9,734 nucleotides of DNA from assembly GCA_027317045.1 (NCBI GenBank), contig DAHVFI010000053.1, positions 1 through 9,734 on the forward strand, written 5' to 3'. The notes under the pieces are model-generated. The model saw only the letters and a program-made list of their open reading frames with translations, was not told the DNA's origin and ran no database searches. This DNA is from Gammaproteobacteria bacterium. GTDB lineage: Bacteria > Pseudomonadota > Gammaproteobacteria > Natronospirales > REEB76. The position numbers were made by a program, and so were the translations under genes. Position 1 is the first letter of the stretch, and each line of letters opens with the position of its first letter. Below, in pieces: positions 1 to 5,285 of this stretch.

Positions 1-73
1 ACTGTTCACGTCGCGTGCTCTTGCGATACTGCTCAAACCCGGTTTCTGCAAACGTCGCTTGCTGCTCGCGCAT
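1..73 (-). CDS. IS5-family transposase, N-terminal fragment cut by window edge
   Basis: Only the first 24 codons are in the window. They read MREQQATFAETGFEQYRKST followed by RREQ. The pattern TFA..GFE.YRK.TRREQ is what I recognise as the start of IS5-type transposases, a DDE enzyme family that moves an insertion sequence. The ATG at 73 follows GGAG with 8 nt between, so it is a better start than the in-frame ATG at 79, which lies almost on top of that site. The gene reads leftwards out of the window, so the catalytic DDE residues cannot be checked and it is unknown whether the element is whole. The outer end of the element should lie between 74 and about 125, but I could not identify its terminal inverted repeat. 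Family assignment rests on memory of the N-terminal pattern. Confidence 0.6.
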   Translation of the reverse strand, partial: MREQQATFAETGFEQYRKSTRREQ

Positions 74-124
74 CTTCATCTCTCCATCAAAATAATTGAT
101 GTATGCTATGACAGTGCGAATTAA

Positions 125-310
125 TCAGAGTTTCCTTAAAAATGTAATCAGAAAGAATAGCGCAAACGATAAAAGCAGCGCAATTGATAGTGGCAACATA
201 TCTGCCTTCTTAATTGGCTGTTTCATCTTTTCAACAGAATGACGAACTGAGAAATAAGAAACTCTTTGCCACAACTCTTTCGATGTAATTTGTTTAAACA
301 TTTTGCTCAT
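125..310 (-). CDS. small single-helix membrane protein, hypothetical
   Basis: This 61-aa product has a basic, polar N-terminal part of about 38 residues and one clear hydrophobic segment at about residues 39-58 (LPLSIALLLSFALFFLITFL), ending in RKL. That pattern suggests a C-terminally anchored inner-membrane protein. No family is recognised. The start at 310 has no clear ribosome binding site, and an in-frame ATG at 301 is an alternative. The gene is AT-rich, unlike the right part of the window, and has the same orientation as the two small genes that follow. It lies 51 nt from the transposase start, so its 3' end or downstream region may have been altered by insertion of that element. Confidence 0.5.
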   Translation of the reverse strand: MSKMFKQITSKELWQRVSYFSVRHSVEKMKQPIKKADMLPLSIALLLSFALFFLITFLRKL

Positions 311-352
311 GACTATTGAACCATTTCAAATCCGATAAATTCAATTATACAA

Positions 353-547
353 ATCTAACAGTTAATATGCGGATGTCAGGGCTGACGGGCAGGGCTCTAG
401 TCGAACGTCGGCTATCAGAGATCAACGAGCCTGCTGCGACAGGCGCTCCTGGCCGGAAGCAGCCTGCCACACCGTGTTTCTGCGATTCTACCTTACGACC
501 GTCTGCTGCCGACCCAAAGCGGTCATTTGCCCAACTGCTTGTTATTT
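353..547 (-). repeat. GC-rich spacer with attC-like ends (candidate integron cassette site)
   Basis: This spacer lies between two AT-rich genes and is itself GC-rich. Read on the minus strand it begins AAATAAC (547-541), which overlaps the stop codon of the 542-865 gene, and ends GTTAGAT (359-353), a perfect match to the attC R' core GTTRRRY. The two ends are imperfect inverted repeats: CATTTGCCCAACTGCTTGTTA reads on the plus strand at the right end and resembles the reverse complement of the left end. Against it, the length of about 195 nt is at the upper limit for attC, the left core is degenerate, no integrase is visible, and the next spacer (866-1043) lacks such ends. No gene is called inside. 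Confidence 0.25.
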
Positions 548-865
548 TAATTTTCGCTGGTGGATTTTATCCATTTCTTTCATGATAAACGCATTTAATA
601 ATGTAGTGCGAATATTATTTTCATGATTTTTTATTTGCCTGAAATGCGTTATCTGCCACGCTCCCGACATTAATGAAATTATGATTATGACTAATTCAAC
701 AATTATAACTATAATTTTAGTTGTATGTGTTATTGGAGTAACGAATGTTACAGTTCCAATTCCAATATAGATGATCGTAGTTAATAAAAATAATAATAAA
801 TTAATATTACTAAGAAATAATGCGCAGAATCCGAGAACGATAATCGCTTCTTCTAAATATGACAT
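542..865 (-). CDS. small multi-pass membrane protein, hypothetical
   Basis: The 107-aa product is extremely rich in Ile, Leu and Val. Hydrophobic stretches lie at about residues 7-19, 21-43 and 50-67, so two or three membrane helices are likely. A basic, soluble C-terminal tail (HFRQIKNHENN, then KEMDKIHQRKLK) follows and probably faces the cytoplasm. A weak GGA site precedes the ATG at 865. No family is recognised. The coding region is strongly AT-rich, much more so than the genes from 1476 onward, which points to foreign origin. Its stop codon overlaps the attC-like end described at 353-547, a layout usual for integron cassettes. Confidence 0.5.
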   Translation of the reverse strand: MSYLEEAIIVLGFCALFLSNINLLLFLLTTIIYIGIGTVTFVTPITHTTKIIVIIVELVIIIISLMSGAWQITHFRQIKNHENNIRTTLLNAFIMKEMDKIHQRKLK

Positions 866-980
866 ATATTTCCGTGTAGCAATTAAATCAGTATTTAGTA
901 TCTACTGCGGTTAATATTTTGATTTTAAGCATAAACTAAAGTTACGGAATGAGCTTGCGCGCTGGAATTTATAAATTGTG

Positions 981-1004
981 TATGTCTGTATGTCTGTATG
1001 TCTG
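981..1004. repeat. three tandem copies of TATGTCTG
   Basis: The 8-mer TATGTCTG is repeated three times without a mismatch in the 178-nt gap between the small genes at 542-865 and 1044-1283. It is outside any called gene and sits 40 nt beyond the stop codon of the 1044-1283 gene. The 11-mer CTTTTGGCCGT follows directly at 1005-1015. Nothing else in the gap 866-1043 could be assigned. Confidence 0.8.
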
Positions 1005-1043
1005 CTTTTGGCCGTATACAGATGTATTAGTAATGCCCCTAAA

Positions 1044-1283
1044 TTACTTCCGACCAAATATGACGATTAATGCAATTGTACCGATAAGAATGATCCCAAG
1101 AACGGTCACAGCCATAAACTGAAATCGACACTGCTTACACGTCATTCGTGGATATAACAGAGACTTTGCAAAGAAAAACGCCATGATCGAAGCAGCAAGC
1201 TTGACGACAAATGGTATCGAAGCTAACTGTTGGTTGTTCTTCCACTTACCGCAATTCCAGCACTTGAAATCACCATCTTGCAT
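1044..1283 (-). CDS. small membrane protein with two CxxC pairs (zinc-ribbon-like), hypothetical
   Basis: The 79-aa product carries Cys8-x-x-Cys11 (CWNC) near the N-terminus and Cys49-x-x-Cys52 (CKQC) in the middle, enough to bind one zinc ion as a zinc ribbon. Hydrophobic segments lie at about 23-43 and 56-76, so the two cysteine pairs lie at the start of the protein and between the helices. If both were on the cytoplasmic side the first helix would have to be a re-entrant or short hairpin segment, so the topology is uncertain. GAGAAAG precedes the ATG at 1283 at a workable distance. The function is unknown. It belongs to the AT-rich block. Confidence 0.5.
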   Translation of the reverse strand: MQDGDFKCWNCGKWKNNQQLASIPFVVKLAASIMAFFFAKSLLYPRMTCKQCRFQFMAVTVLGIILIGTIALIVIFGRK

Positions 1284-1353
1284 ACTTTCTCATGACTTTC
1301 TATATGCTTGTTGCCATGTTGATTGCCCGAAAGATGTGAAGCTTGAACGTCCC

Positions 1354-1364
1354 CTTTTGGCCGT
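1354..1364. repeat. second copy of CTTTTGGCCGT
   Basis: The 11-mer CTTTTGGCCGT at 1005-1015 recurs here, in the gap between the zinc-ribbon-like gene and the methyltransferase. The copy is followed by TAGCGG, giving a short partial hairpin with the CC..TTTT side. The two copies therefore flank the 1044-1283 gene in the same orientation, 349 nt apart. Similar CTTTTGGCC motifs are common in gammaproteobacterial intergenic DNA; I cannot say what they do. Confidence 0.5.
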
Positions 1365-1421
1365 TAGCGGATCTTCCGGTGTCTACGAAATCAATATAGA
1401 TCTTAATAGCCTGGTAACGCA

Positions 1422-2057
1422 TCAGGTGATGGCTTTCATCTTAAGATTAAGGTATTCAAAGACTGAATACTGGAATTGTTGAACTTTGCCTGTCGGTGTG
1501 TTGTGCGCTTCGTTACGGTGTGTGATCAGGCGAAATCCTGGACCCAGCTCAGCAGCGAGCGTTCCCGGCGAGTAACGCTGTACCGGCAGTCCGCTGCAGC
1601 GTTCCGGGCCGTCCGGGGCGAAACTGGCGATGATGGCTGTGCCGCCGGGAGTAAGGGCCGCTTGCAGATTCTTGCGATAGGCCGCCCGCTCAGCCGGGTC
1701 GGTGAGAAAGTGGAACACCGCCCGGTCATGCCATAGGCGATAACTGCGGCCGGGTTGCCAAGCGGTGACGTCGGCTGCGATCCAGTGAACCTGGCTGGCC
1801 GAATTGCCGAGACGTGTGCGTGCTGCTATGAGCGCCTGTTCCGCAATATCCAGCACGGTAAGGTCCGTGAAACCTTCCGCCTGCAGCTGATCCACCAGCC
1901 GCGAAGCGCCGCCGCCCACATCAATGAGCGCCTCGGTTTTCCGCAGGCCGGCGGCATGGATCAAGTCCAGGGAAATTTCCGGTCGCGGCTGAAACCAGCT
2001 GAGCGTCTCATCCGGTTTCTGCCGGTACACCTGTTCCCAATGCTGTTTGCGGTCCAC
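1422..2057 (-). CDS. class I SAM-dependent methyltransferase
   Basis: The 211-aa product has the Rossmann-fold methyltransferase layout. Motif I is LIDVGGGASRLVD (residues 45-56), the acidic end of strand 2 is TVLD (67-70), a further acidic residue sits in AAD (94-96), and the post-motif segment WHDRAVFHFL (109-118) leads to the LTPGG turn (135-139). The N-terminal HWEQVYRQKP and the WHDRAVFHF stretch are typical of a widespread family of uncharacterised class I enzymes. The substrate cannot be read from sequence. Translation starts at a GTG (2057) with AGG five nt upstream; no in-frame ATG lies upstream before a stop. The last ten residues, LNLKMKAIT and its surroundings, run into AT-rich DNA and look unlike the rest, so the natural C-terminus may have been replaced. 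Confidence 0.85.
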   Translation of the reverse strand: MDRKQHWEQVYRQKPDETLSWFQPRPEISLDLIHAAGLRKTEALIDVGGGASRLVDQLQAEGFTDLTVLDIAEQALIAARTRLGNSASQVHWIAADVTAWQPGRSYRLWHDRAVFHFLTDPAERAAYRKNLQAALTPGGTAIIASFAPDGPERCSGLPVQRYSPGTLAAELGPGFRLITHRNEAHNTPTGKVQQFQYSVFEYLNLKMKAIT

Positions 2058-2091
2058 GCCGGCCTGCCCTCTAGCTGCTCATAAATTTTAC

Positions 2092-2104
2092 CATCCGTCG
2101 GATG
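2092..2104. promoter_or_regulatory. inverted repeat CATCCG-T-CGGATG
   Basis: A perfect 6-bp inverted repeat around one base lies in the 136-nt divergent region between the methyltransferase and the LiaF-like gene. It could be part of an operator or a small hairpin. No regulator is suggested by the pattern. Confidence 0.3.
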
Positions 2105-2118
2105 CCATCACTCGGATA

Positions 2119-2136
2119 AAGTGACGTTCGTCACTT
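2119..2136. promoter_or_regulatory. 18-bp palindrome, candidate operator
   Basis: AAGTGACG-TT-CGTCACTT is a perfect inverted repeat with 8-bp arms. It is located 58 nt upstream of the plus-strand start at 2194 and 62 nt from the divergent methyltransferase start. A dimeric repressor or activator could bind here and control one or both genes. It overlaps a possible -35 (TTGCCG at 2135-2140) followed 17 nt later by TAGTGT, a weak -10, so repression of the plus-strand gene is one reading. No T-run follows, so it is not a terminator. Confidence 0.45.
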
Positions 2137-2193
2137 GCCGGATGGGGCAACCGGTACTAGTGTATACGCGACCACCACACCGGAGGATGAGTG

Positions 2194-2580
2194 ATGGACA
2201 TTCAGGAATCAAAACCTACCTGCCGCCACTGGGGCGGGCTGGCGACGGCCCTGATCGTCATCGCCTTCGGCGTATTTATCCTGCTGCGCAATTTCGGCAT
2301 CACCTTGCCCTTCATGGAGTATCACAATTGGTGGGCCCTGTTCATCCTTATCGGCGCCGTGGGACCCCTGTCCTACGCGGTCCGGCGCTACCGGCAGCAA
2401 CAAAAATTCGACGGCGTGGTGCTGCATTCGCTGGTATCCGCCGCCGCGGTCATCACCGTCGCCCTGTTCTTTCTGCTGAATTTATCCTGGAACCGGTGGT
2501 GGCCGCTGTTCATCGTCTACGGCGGACTCTGGATGCTGGCGAATAATTGGAAGCACAATTCCGGCTCTGTGTCGTCTTGA
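2194..2580 (+). CDS. four-helix membrane protein of LiaI/LiaF (DUF5668) type
   Basis: The 128-aa product has four hydrophobic segments at about residues 14-32, 45-63, 77-96 and 100-117. The pattern repeats: a helix with GVFILLRNFGI, then NWWALFILIGAVGPL, later FFLLNLSWNRWWPLFIVYGGLWML. The WWPL..I..G.W.L pattern is typical of LiaI/LiaF-like membrane regions, which in other bacteria work in envelope-stress sensing. The C-terminal globular domain of full LiaF is missing. The start is placed at the ATG at 2194, seven nt after GGAGG (2182-2186); the in-frame GTG at 2191 is only four nt from it. It is alone on its strand, with a palindrome in its leader. The role here is unknown. Confidence 0.75.
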   Translation: MDIQESKPTCRHWGGLATALIVIAFGVFILLRNFGITLPFMEYHNWWALFILIGAVGPLSYAVRRYRQQQKFDGVVLHSLVSAAAVITVALFFLLNLSWNRWWPLFIVYGGLWMLANNWKHNSGSVSS

Positions 2581-2815
2581 CTATCCACAGGTTCGTCACG
2601 ATTTGGGTATGCTTGTTATCTTCGAACAGAGAACCGTTTGGCGGTCTCGGATTACCCATGCTCATCGCTTCACCGGTGTGGTCGCGTCCGTGATTGCGAG
2701 CCGCACAGGCCCGTGATCAGTATGCAAGTGTAGTCCGCAGCAAGCGAACACATAAAGTGATGATTACGCTGCATAGCAAATAGCGGCACGCACGCAGCGC
2801 ACCCGGGAACAGCAA
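2581..2815. other. gene-free stretch
   Basis: Between the LiaF-like gene and the stop codon of the 90-aa gene I see no open reading frame with a ribosome binding site, no RNA gene and no clean terminator. An imperfect hairpin (GAGAACCG, five nt, then CGGTCTC) lies near 2629-2648 but has no T-run. Confidence 0.4.
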
Positions 2816-3088
2816 CTACGATGCAGCTGTCACGGCAGTCACGCGCGAGAGATTAAACTCCCGTTGTGCGGCCATCACGACACGCCGGATACTTGGGCTT
2901 GCGCTCGCCCTATCGCAGCCATTTGAACTGAAAGTCACATTCGGAGACCAATTGCAGGCCGCCGAGCCGCCGTCAATAGCCAACGGCATGATGGCGGTGA
3001 TACGGCAAAGTCTCGATGCCTTGTGCATCTTGAGCCGGGTATTCAGAATCGACATTAATTGTCCGATCGAGATGATTTTTCTATCCAT
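2816..3088 (-). CDS. hypothetical 90-aa protein, coupled to the GIY-YIG-like gene
   Basis: The product has a predicted helical N-terminal part (residues 1-28), a central GGSAACNWSPN segment (40-50), a cysteine at 58 and a C-terminal helix ending in VVMAAQREFNLSRV (70-83). I have seen a similar arrangement (a CNWSPN-like core, a later Cys and a closing AQ..FNL helix) in short uncharacterised proteobacterial proteins, but I know no function. The ATG at 3088 lies three nt beyond the stop of the upstream gene, with GGGG about nine nt upstream inside that gene's last codons, so translational coupling is likely. The start-stop layout is the best evidence that it is real. Confidence 0.5.
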   Translation of the reverse strand: MDRKIISIGQLMSILNTRLKMHKASRLCRITAIMPLAIDGGSAACNWSPNVTFSSNGCDRASASPSIRRVVMAAQREFNLSRVTAVTAAS

Positions 3089-3091
3089 AAA

Positions 3092-3598
3092 TCAACCCCG
3101 GATTTTGGCGCGTAGCCGCGTCCACACGCTGTCAAGCGATTGCAGCGATGGTGAATGGTTTTTGAAGGCCTGATCTTTTGGAAAACAGCGCTTCGATGAT
3201 TTATTGACAGGCGAAGTGCTGTCCCCGGTTTTTGGCGCACTCAACAGTGCTGCGCTCGCCAAGGTATTGACGTTACAACCGCTGAAGGCATGCGCCTGGG
3301 GATGACTGGCCAGCATGTCCAATGCTTCCATGCGCCGTTGCTGTTCATGCGGGCTCACATGCGCAAGCACGTGGGTGGCGCCGTTAAGCGCGACCTCTTG
3401 CACATGGGCCTGATCGCTCAAGTATTGTTTCAGGTCGCCCTGCCCGATAAACAGCGGGATCCAGCCGCCCTCCGCCGACAGGCTGGCAAACAGGTAGTTG
3501 TAGAAGCGGTTATCGTCGGGTTTGAAATTCGGGGAGAATACGTAATAGCCATAATCGGCGCCGGAAGCGCCGCGGAAACTGCAAGCATGCTGATTCAT
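3092..3598 (-). CDS. degenerate GIY-YIG-like protein
   Basis: The 168-aa product resembles a small GIY-YIG domain over residues 18-100. YYV (18-20) takes the GIY place, WIPLFIGQGDLKQYL (46-60) the YIG place, GATHVLAH (73-80) the next strand, and EQQRRMEALDML (85-96) the helix that carries the catalytic Glu. GIY-YIG domains cut DNA with two Tyr, an Arg and a Glu. Here YIG is FIG and the Arg expected after DLK..L is Tyr or Gln, so nuclease activity is doubtful and the domain may only bind. Residues 105-168 are a Ser/Lys-rich tail with no similarity I can name. The start is set at the ATG at 3598 with a weak GGA eight nt upstream; an in-frame TTG at 3628 is less likely. TATAGT on the minus strand (3639-3634) could be the -10 element. 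Confidence 0.6.
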   Translation of the reverse strand: MNQHACSFRGASGADYGYYVFSPNFKPDDNRFYNYLFASLSAEGGWIPLFIGQGDLKQYLSDQAHVQEVALNGATHVLAHVSPHEQQRRMEALDMLASHPQAHAFSGCNVNTLASAALLSAPKTGDSTSPVNKSSKRCFPKDQAFKNHSPSLQSLDSVWTRLRAKIRG

Positions 3599-3878
3599 CG
3601 GATATTTTCCGGGCAAACATAGAATCAAGACAGACTATACGCTTAATTCCGGTGTGCCTACGGCGCAGGCGGGGAAAGGACAGTAATGATGGATAACCGC
3701 TTATTCAGAACTTGCCGTGTTTACCGGTTCTGCGCGGGCAATTTTCACCGATCCCACGCTCAGCCAAGCGGCGTGGGCCTCACCAACAGTCCCGCATGGA
3801 GAACCATCGCCCCATGCCCAGGGCATCCTTGGACTTTGCATGCGGATTCAGACCGGGCGCATACCCTGCTGACAGGGG
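3599..3878. other. gene-free stretch with a plus-strand ribosome-binding-site-like motif
   Basis: The 280 nt upstream of the GIY-YIG-like gene hold no convincing gene. AAAGGA at 3674 followed by ATGATGG looks like a plus-strand start, but the frame it opens (to 3895) encodes a Cys/His/Arg-rich protein with no recognisable features. A small hairpin, CCCTG-CTGA-CAGGG at 3864-3877, lies directly after the stop of the 49-aa gene (minus strand) but has no T-run. Confidence 0.35.
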
Positions 3879-4028
3879 TCAAATCAGATTGCTGAACATA
3901 AACGCCATATTGGTGCCGAAATGACTGACAGAAATCAGATAGATGCATGCCGTGATCGACATCGCGGAGATGGTCGCGATCGCTGGCAAATGCCACCATT
4001 TATACCCGACAAAATAATTCATATACAT
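3879..4028 (-). CDS. 49-aa single-helix membrane protein, hypothetical
   Basis: The reading frame ATG (4028) to TGA (3879-3881) encodes 49 residues beginning MYMNYFVGYKWWHLPAIATI. It has an aromatic and basic N-terminus (residues 1-13) and one hydrophobic helix at about residues 14-36 (PAIATISAMSITACIYLISVS within it), then a short Met/Phe-rich tail ending MFSNLI. This is a normal layout for very small inner-membrane proteins that act as subunits or modulators. GGA lies nine nt upstream of the ATG; an in-frame ATG at 4022 is the alternative start. Its start lies 32 nt beyond the terminator of the upstream gene (4061-4089), so it should have its own promoter, which I could not place. No family is recognised. 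Confidence 0.45.
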   Translation of the reverse strand: MYMNYFVGYKWWHLPAIATISAMSITACIYLISVSHFGTNMAFMFSNLI

Positions 4029-4060
4029 GTGCTGAATTCCAGTGTGGCTCTGCAAATCTA

Positions 4061-4089
4061 AAATTAAAAAGCCGGCAACCCCGTTGCCG
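4061..4089 (-). terminator. rho-independent terminator of the Pro/Ala-rich gene
   Basis: Read on the minus strand, CGGCAAC-GGG-GTTGCCG forms a perfect 7-bp stem with a 3-nt loop (4089-4073), followed by GC and TTTTTAATTT. It begins 27 nt after the stop codon of the 4116-4541 gene. This is the cleanest intrinsic terminator in the window. Confidence 0.85.
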
Positions 4090-4115
4090 TCTGTAGGCTG
4101 CCTGCAACCGCAAGC

Positions 4116-4541
4116 TTATGAGATGGCCTTGGCCGAAAGTCCAGGCGTGTTTTCGCCGGTCCCGTTGTCCGTTTGCGCTGCCGGCAGTTCCGGCAGTCCC
4201 CCGGTCAGGGCACTCGGTTCGCGAACGGCGTGTACGCTATTGCCGATGGCTGGCTCGCGGCCGTCGCTGATGGACGCATCAGGGTTCTCGTTAGTGACGG
4301 GTGCGGCCGCGTTCATGGCCACGGGGGCGTCTTGGGAGTCCGCCTTGGTATCCTGGCGATTCGGTTCCGCGACCACTTCATCGGGGCTCCTGGTCTCGGT
4401 GGGTGGCGCCGTTGCCGCCTGCGCCGGCGGGCTATTCACGGCCGGCGTTACTGCCGGCGCCTGCACAACGGGCGCAGTCGCCTGAGGCTGGTTTGAAGTG
4501 TGTTTGGGGTCATACTTCGGATTGTATTTGGAATGGTTCAT
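4116..4541 (-). CDS. disordered Pro/Ala/Thr-rich protein, hypothetical
   Basis: The 141-aa product is low in complexity: after a polar start (MNHSKYNPKYDPKHTSNQ) it is dominated by Ala, Pro, Thr, Glu and Asn, with no predicted membrane segment, no signal peptide and no cysteine. It is probably intrinsically disordered throughout. The start at 4541 is supported by AAGGA nine nt upstream; an in-frame start at 4562 lies upstream of that site and is less likely. A clean terminator follows the stop, so it is probably a single-gene transcript. Low-complexity GC-rich frames can be artefacts, but the ribosome binding site plus terminator argue that this one is expressed. The function is unknown. Confidence 0.6.
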   Translation of the reverse strand: MNHSKYNPKYDPKHTSNQPQATAPVVQAPAVTPAVNSPPAQAATAPPTETRSPDEVVAEPNRQDTKADSQDAPVAMNAAAPVTNENPDASISDGREPAIGNSVHAVREPSALTGGLPELPAAQTDNGTGENTPGLSAKAIS

Positions 4542-4893
4542 AATAATTGGTCCTTGATTCAATAGTTCCGTGAATTTTGACCGGACAGGCGGCGACGATA
4601 GCGCTGGTATGCGCGTGCTACTGACGATGACTGCTTCGCACAGCAGCGGGGTGCAGCGACGGGATTCGTTCCAGGGCGTAGATCCAAAACGGAGGGAGGC
4701 GAAACCGCTGCCTTAGCGTATTGTTTCAAACAGCACTGACTGCAATGCGTAGCGGGACTATACACTTAAAGCTGCGAGCGTGCGGCTTTAACCGCAAATA
4801 TAACGCGCGCTGACGGTGCTCGTTGGAATGTGAAATCGCGAAGCAGACATTGCCATTGGGTAGATAAAAATATCCTAATCCACGTCCCCCTTA
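4542..4893. other. gene-free stretch with one hairpin
   Basis: These 352 nt hold the leader of the Pro/Ala-rich gene and the region downstream of the YCII gene. I see no supported coding sequence; a Cys/Arg-rich minus-strand frame (4559-4765) has no ribosome binding site and no family features. No clear -35/-10 pair was found for the Pro/Ala-rich gene. A hairpin at 4766-4791 is listed separately. Confidence 0.4.
4766..4791 (+). repeat. inverted repeat with 10-bp arms
   Basis: TTAAAGCTGC and GCGGCTTTAA pair over ten positions with one T-G wobble on the plus strand, around a 6-nt loop (GAGCGT). It lies about 100 nt beyond the stop of the YCII gene. No T-run follows on either strand, so it is at best a weak terminator and could equally be an RNA hairpin or a protein site. 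Confidence 0.4.
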
Positions 4894-5196
4894 TCATATC
4901 GATGGATGCAGCAGCTGCGGCATCGGGTGTATCTCGAAACTGAATCCGGCGTTGGCCTTGATCACCGGATCGTTGTCGGCGAGAGGCAACGTATCGGCGC
5001 CGTTTTCGAGCTGGACGACGGCAATGCCGTAAGCGCCTTTGGGATCGGCGACCGGCCCGAATGCCAGCACCATGCCCTTGGCCATCAGGCCGCGCCAGTA
5101 AAGTCCATGCGCCTGCATGAGCTTGGTCTCGGCCGGCGTGATGTCCGAAATGAAACTCGGCCGCGGTGGATTGAGTTTGTATAGGAAGTAGCGCAT
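4894..5196 (-). CDS. YCII-domain protein
   Basis: The 100-aa product starts MRYFLYKLNPPRPSF and matches the small ferredoxin-like YCII (YciI-like) family. His30 in the first helix (LMQAHGLYWRGL) and Asp77-Pro78 (ADNDPVIKANAGFSFEIHP) are at the places of the conserved His and Asp of that family; the segment VLAFGPVADPKGAYGIAVVQ (43-62) is the central hairpin. Members are thought to act in catabolism as small enzymes; the substrate is unknown here. AAGGAG six nt upstream of the ATG at 5196 is the best ribosome binding site in the window and rules out the longer frame starting at 5244. The GNAT gene ends 89 nt upstream on the same strand, so the two could share a transcript. Confidence 0.85.
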   Translation of the reverse strand: MRYFLYKLNPPRPSFISDITPAETKLMQAHGLYWRGLMAKGMVLAFGPVADPKGAYGIAVVQLENGADTLPLADNDPVIKANAGFSFEIHPMPQLLHPSI

Positions 5197-5285
5197 TTCG
5201 ATCTCCTTGGGCACAGGGGCTGACTGGATCCGGCAATCTATCAACTCAAAACTTTACCATTGCCTTCAATATATAAAGCTGACTT

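Noticed and set aside
316..585. Plus-strand frame of 89 codons across the GC-rich spacer
   Set aside because: No ribosome binding site or family features; it overlaps the opposite-strand gene end and the attC-like repeat.
1452..1470. Inverted repeat GTATTCA-5 nt-TGAATAC
   Set aside because: It lies inside the methyltransferase coding region (QYSVFEY) and is explained by codons; no link to a border could be shown.
3686..3895. Plus-strand frame starting after AAAGGA
   Set aside because: The start looks good, but the protein is Cys/His/Arg-rich with no fold features, and the end overlaps the 49-aa gene.
3760..3999. Minus-strand frame of 79 codons in another frame of the 49-aa gene
   Set aside because: Composition looks random, whereas the overlapping 49-aa frame has a clear membrane helix.
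4559..4765. Minus-strand Cys/Arg-rich frame of 68 codons
   Set aside because: No ribosome binding site, non-ATG start and no family pattern.
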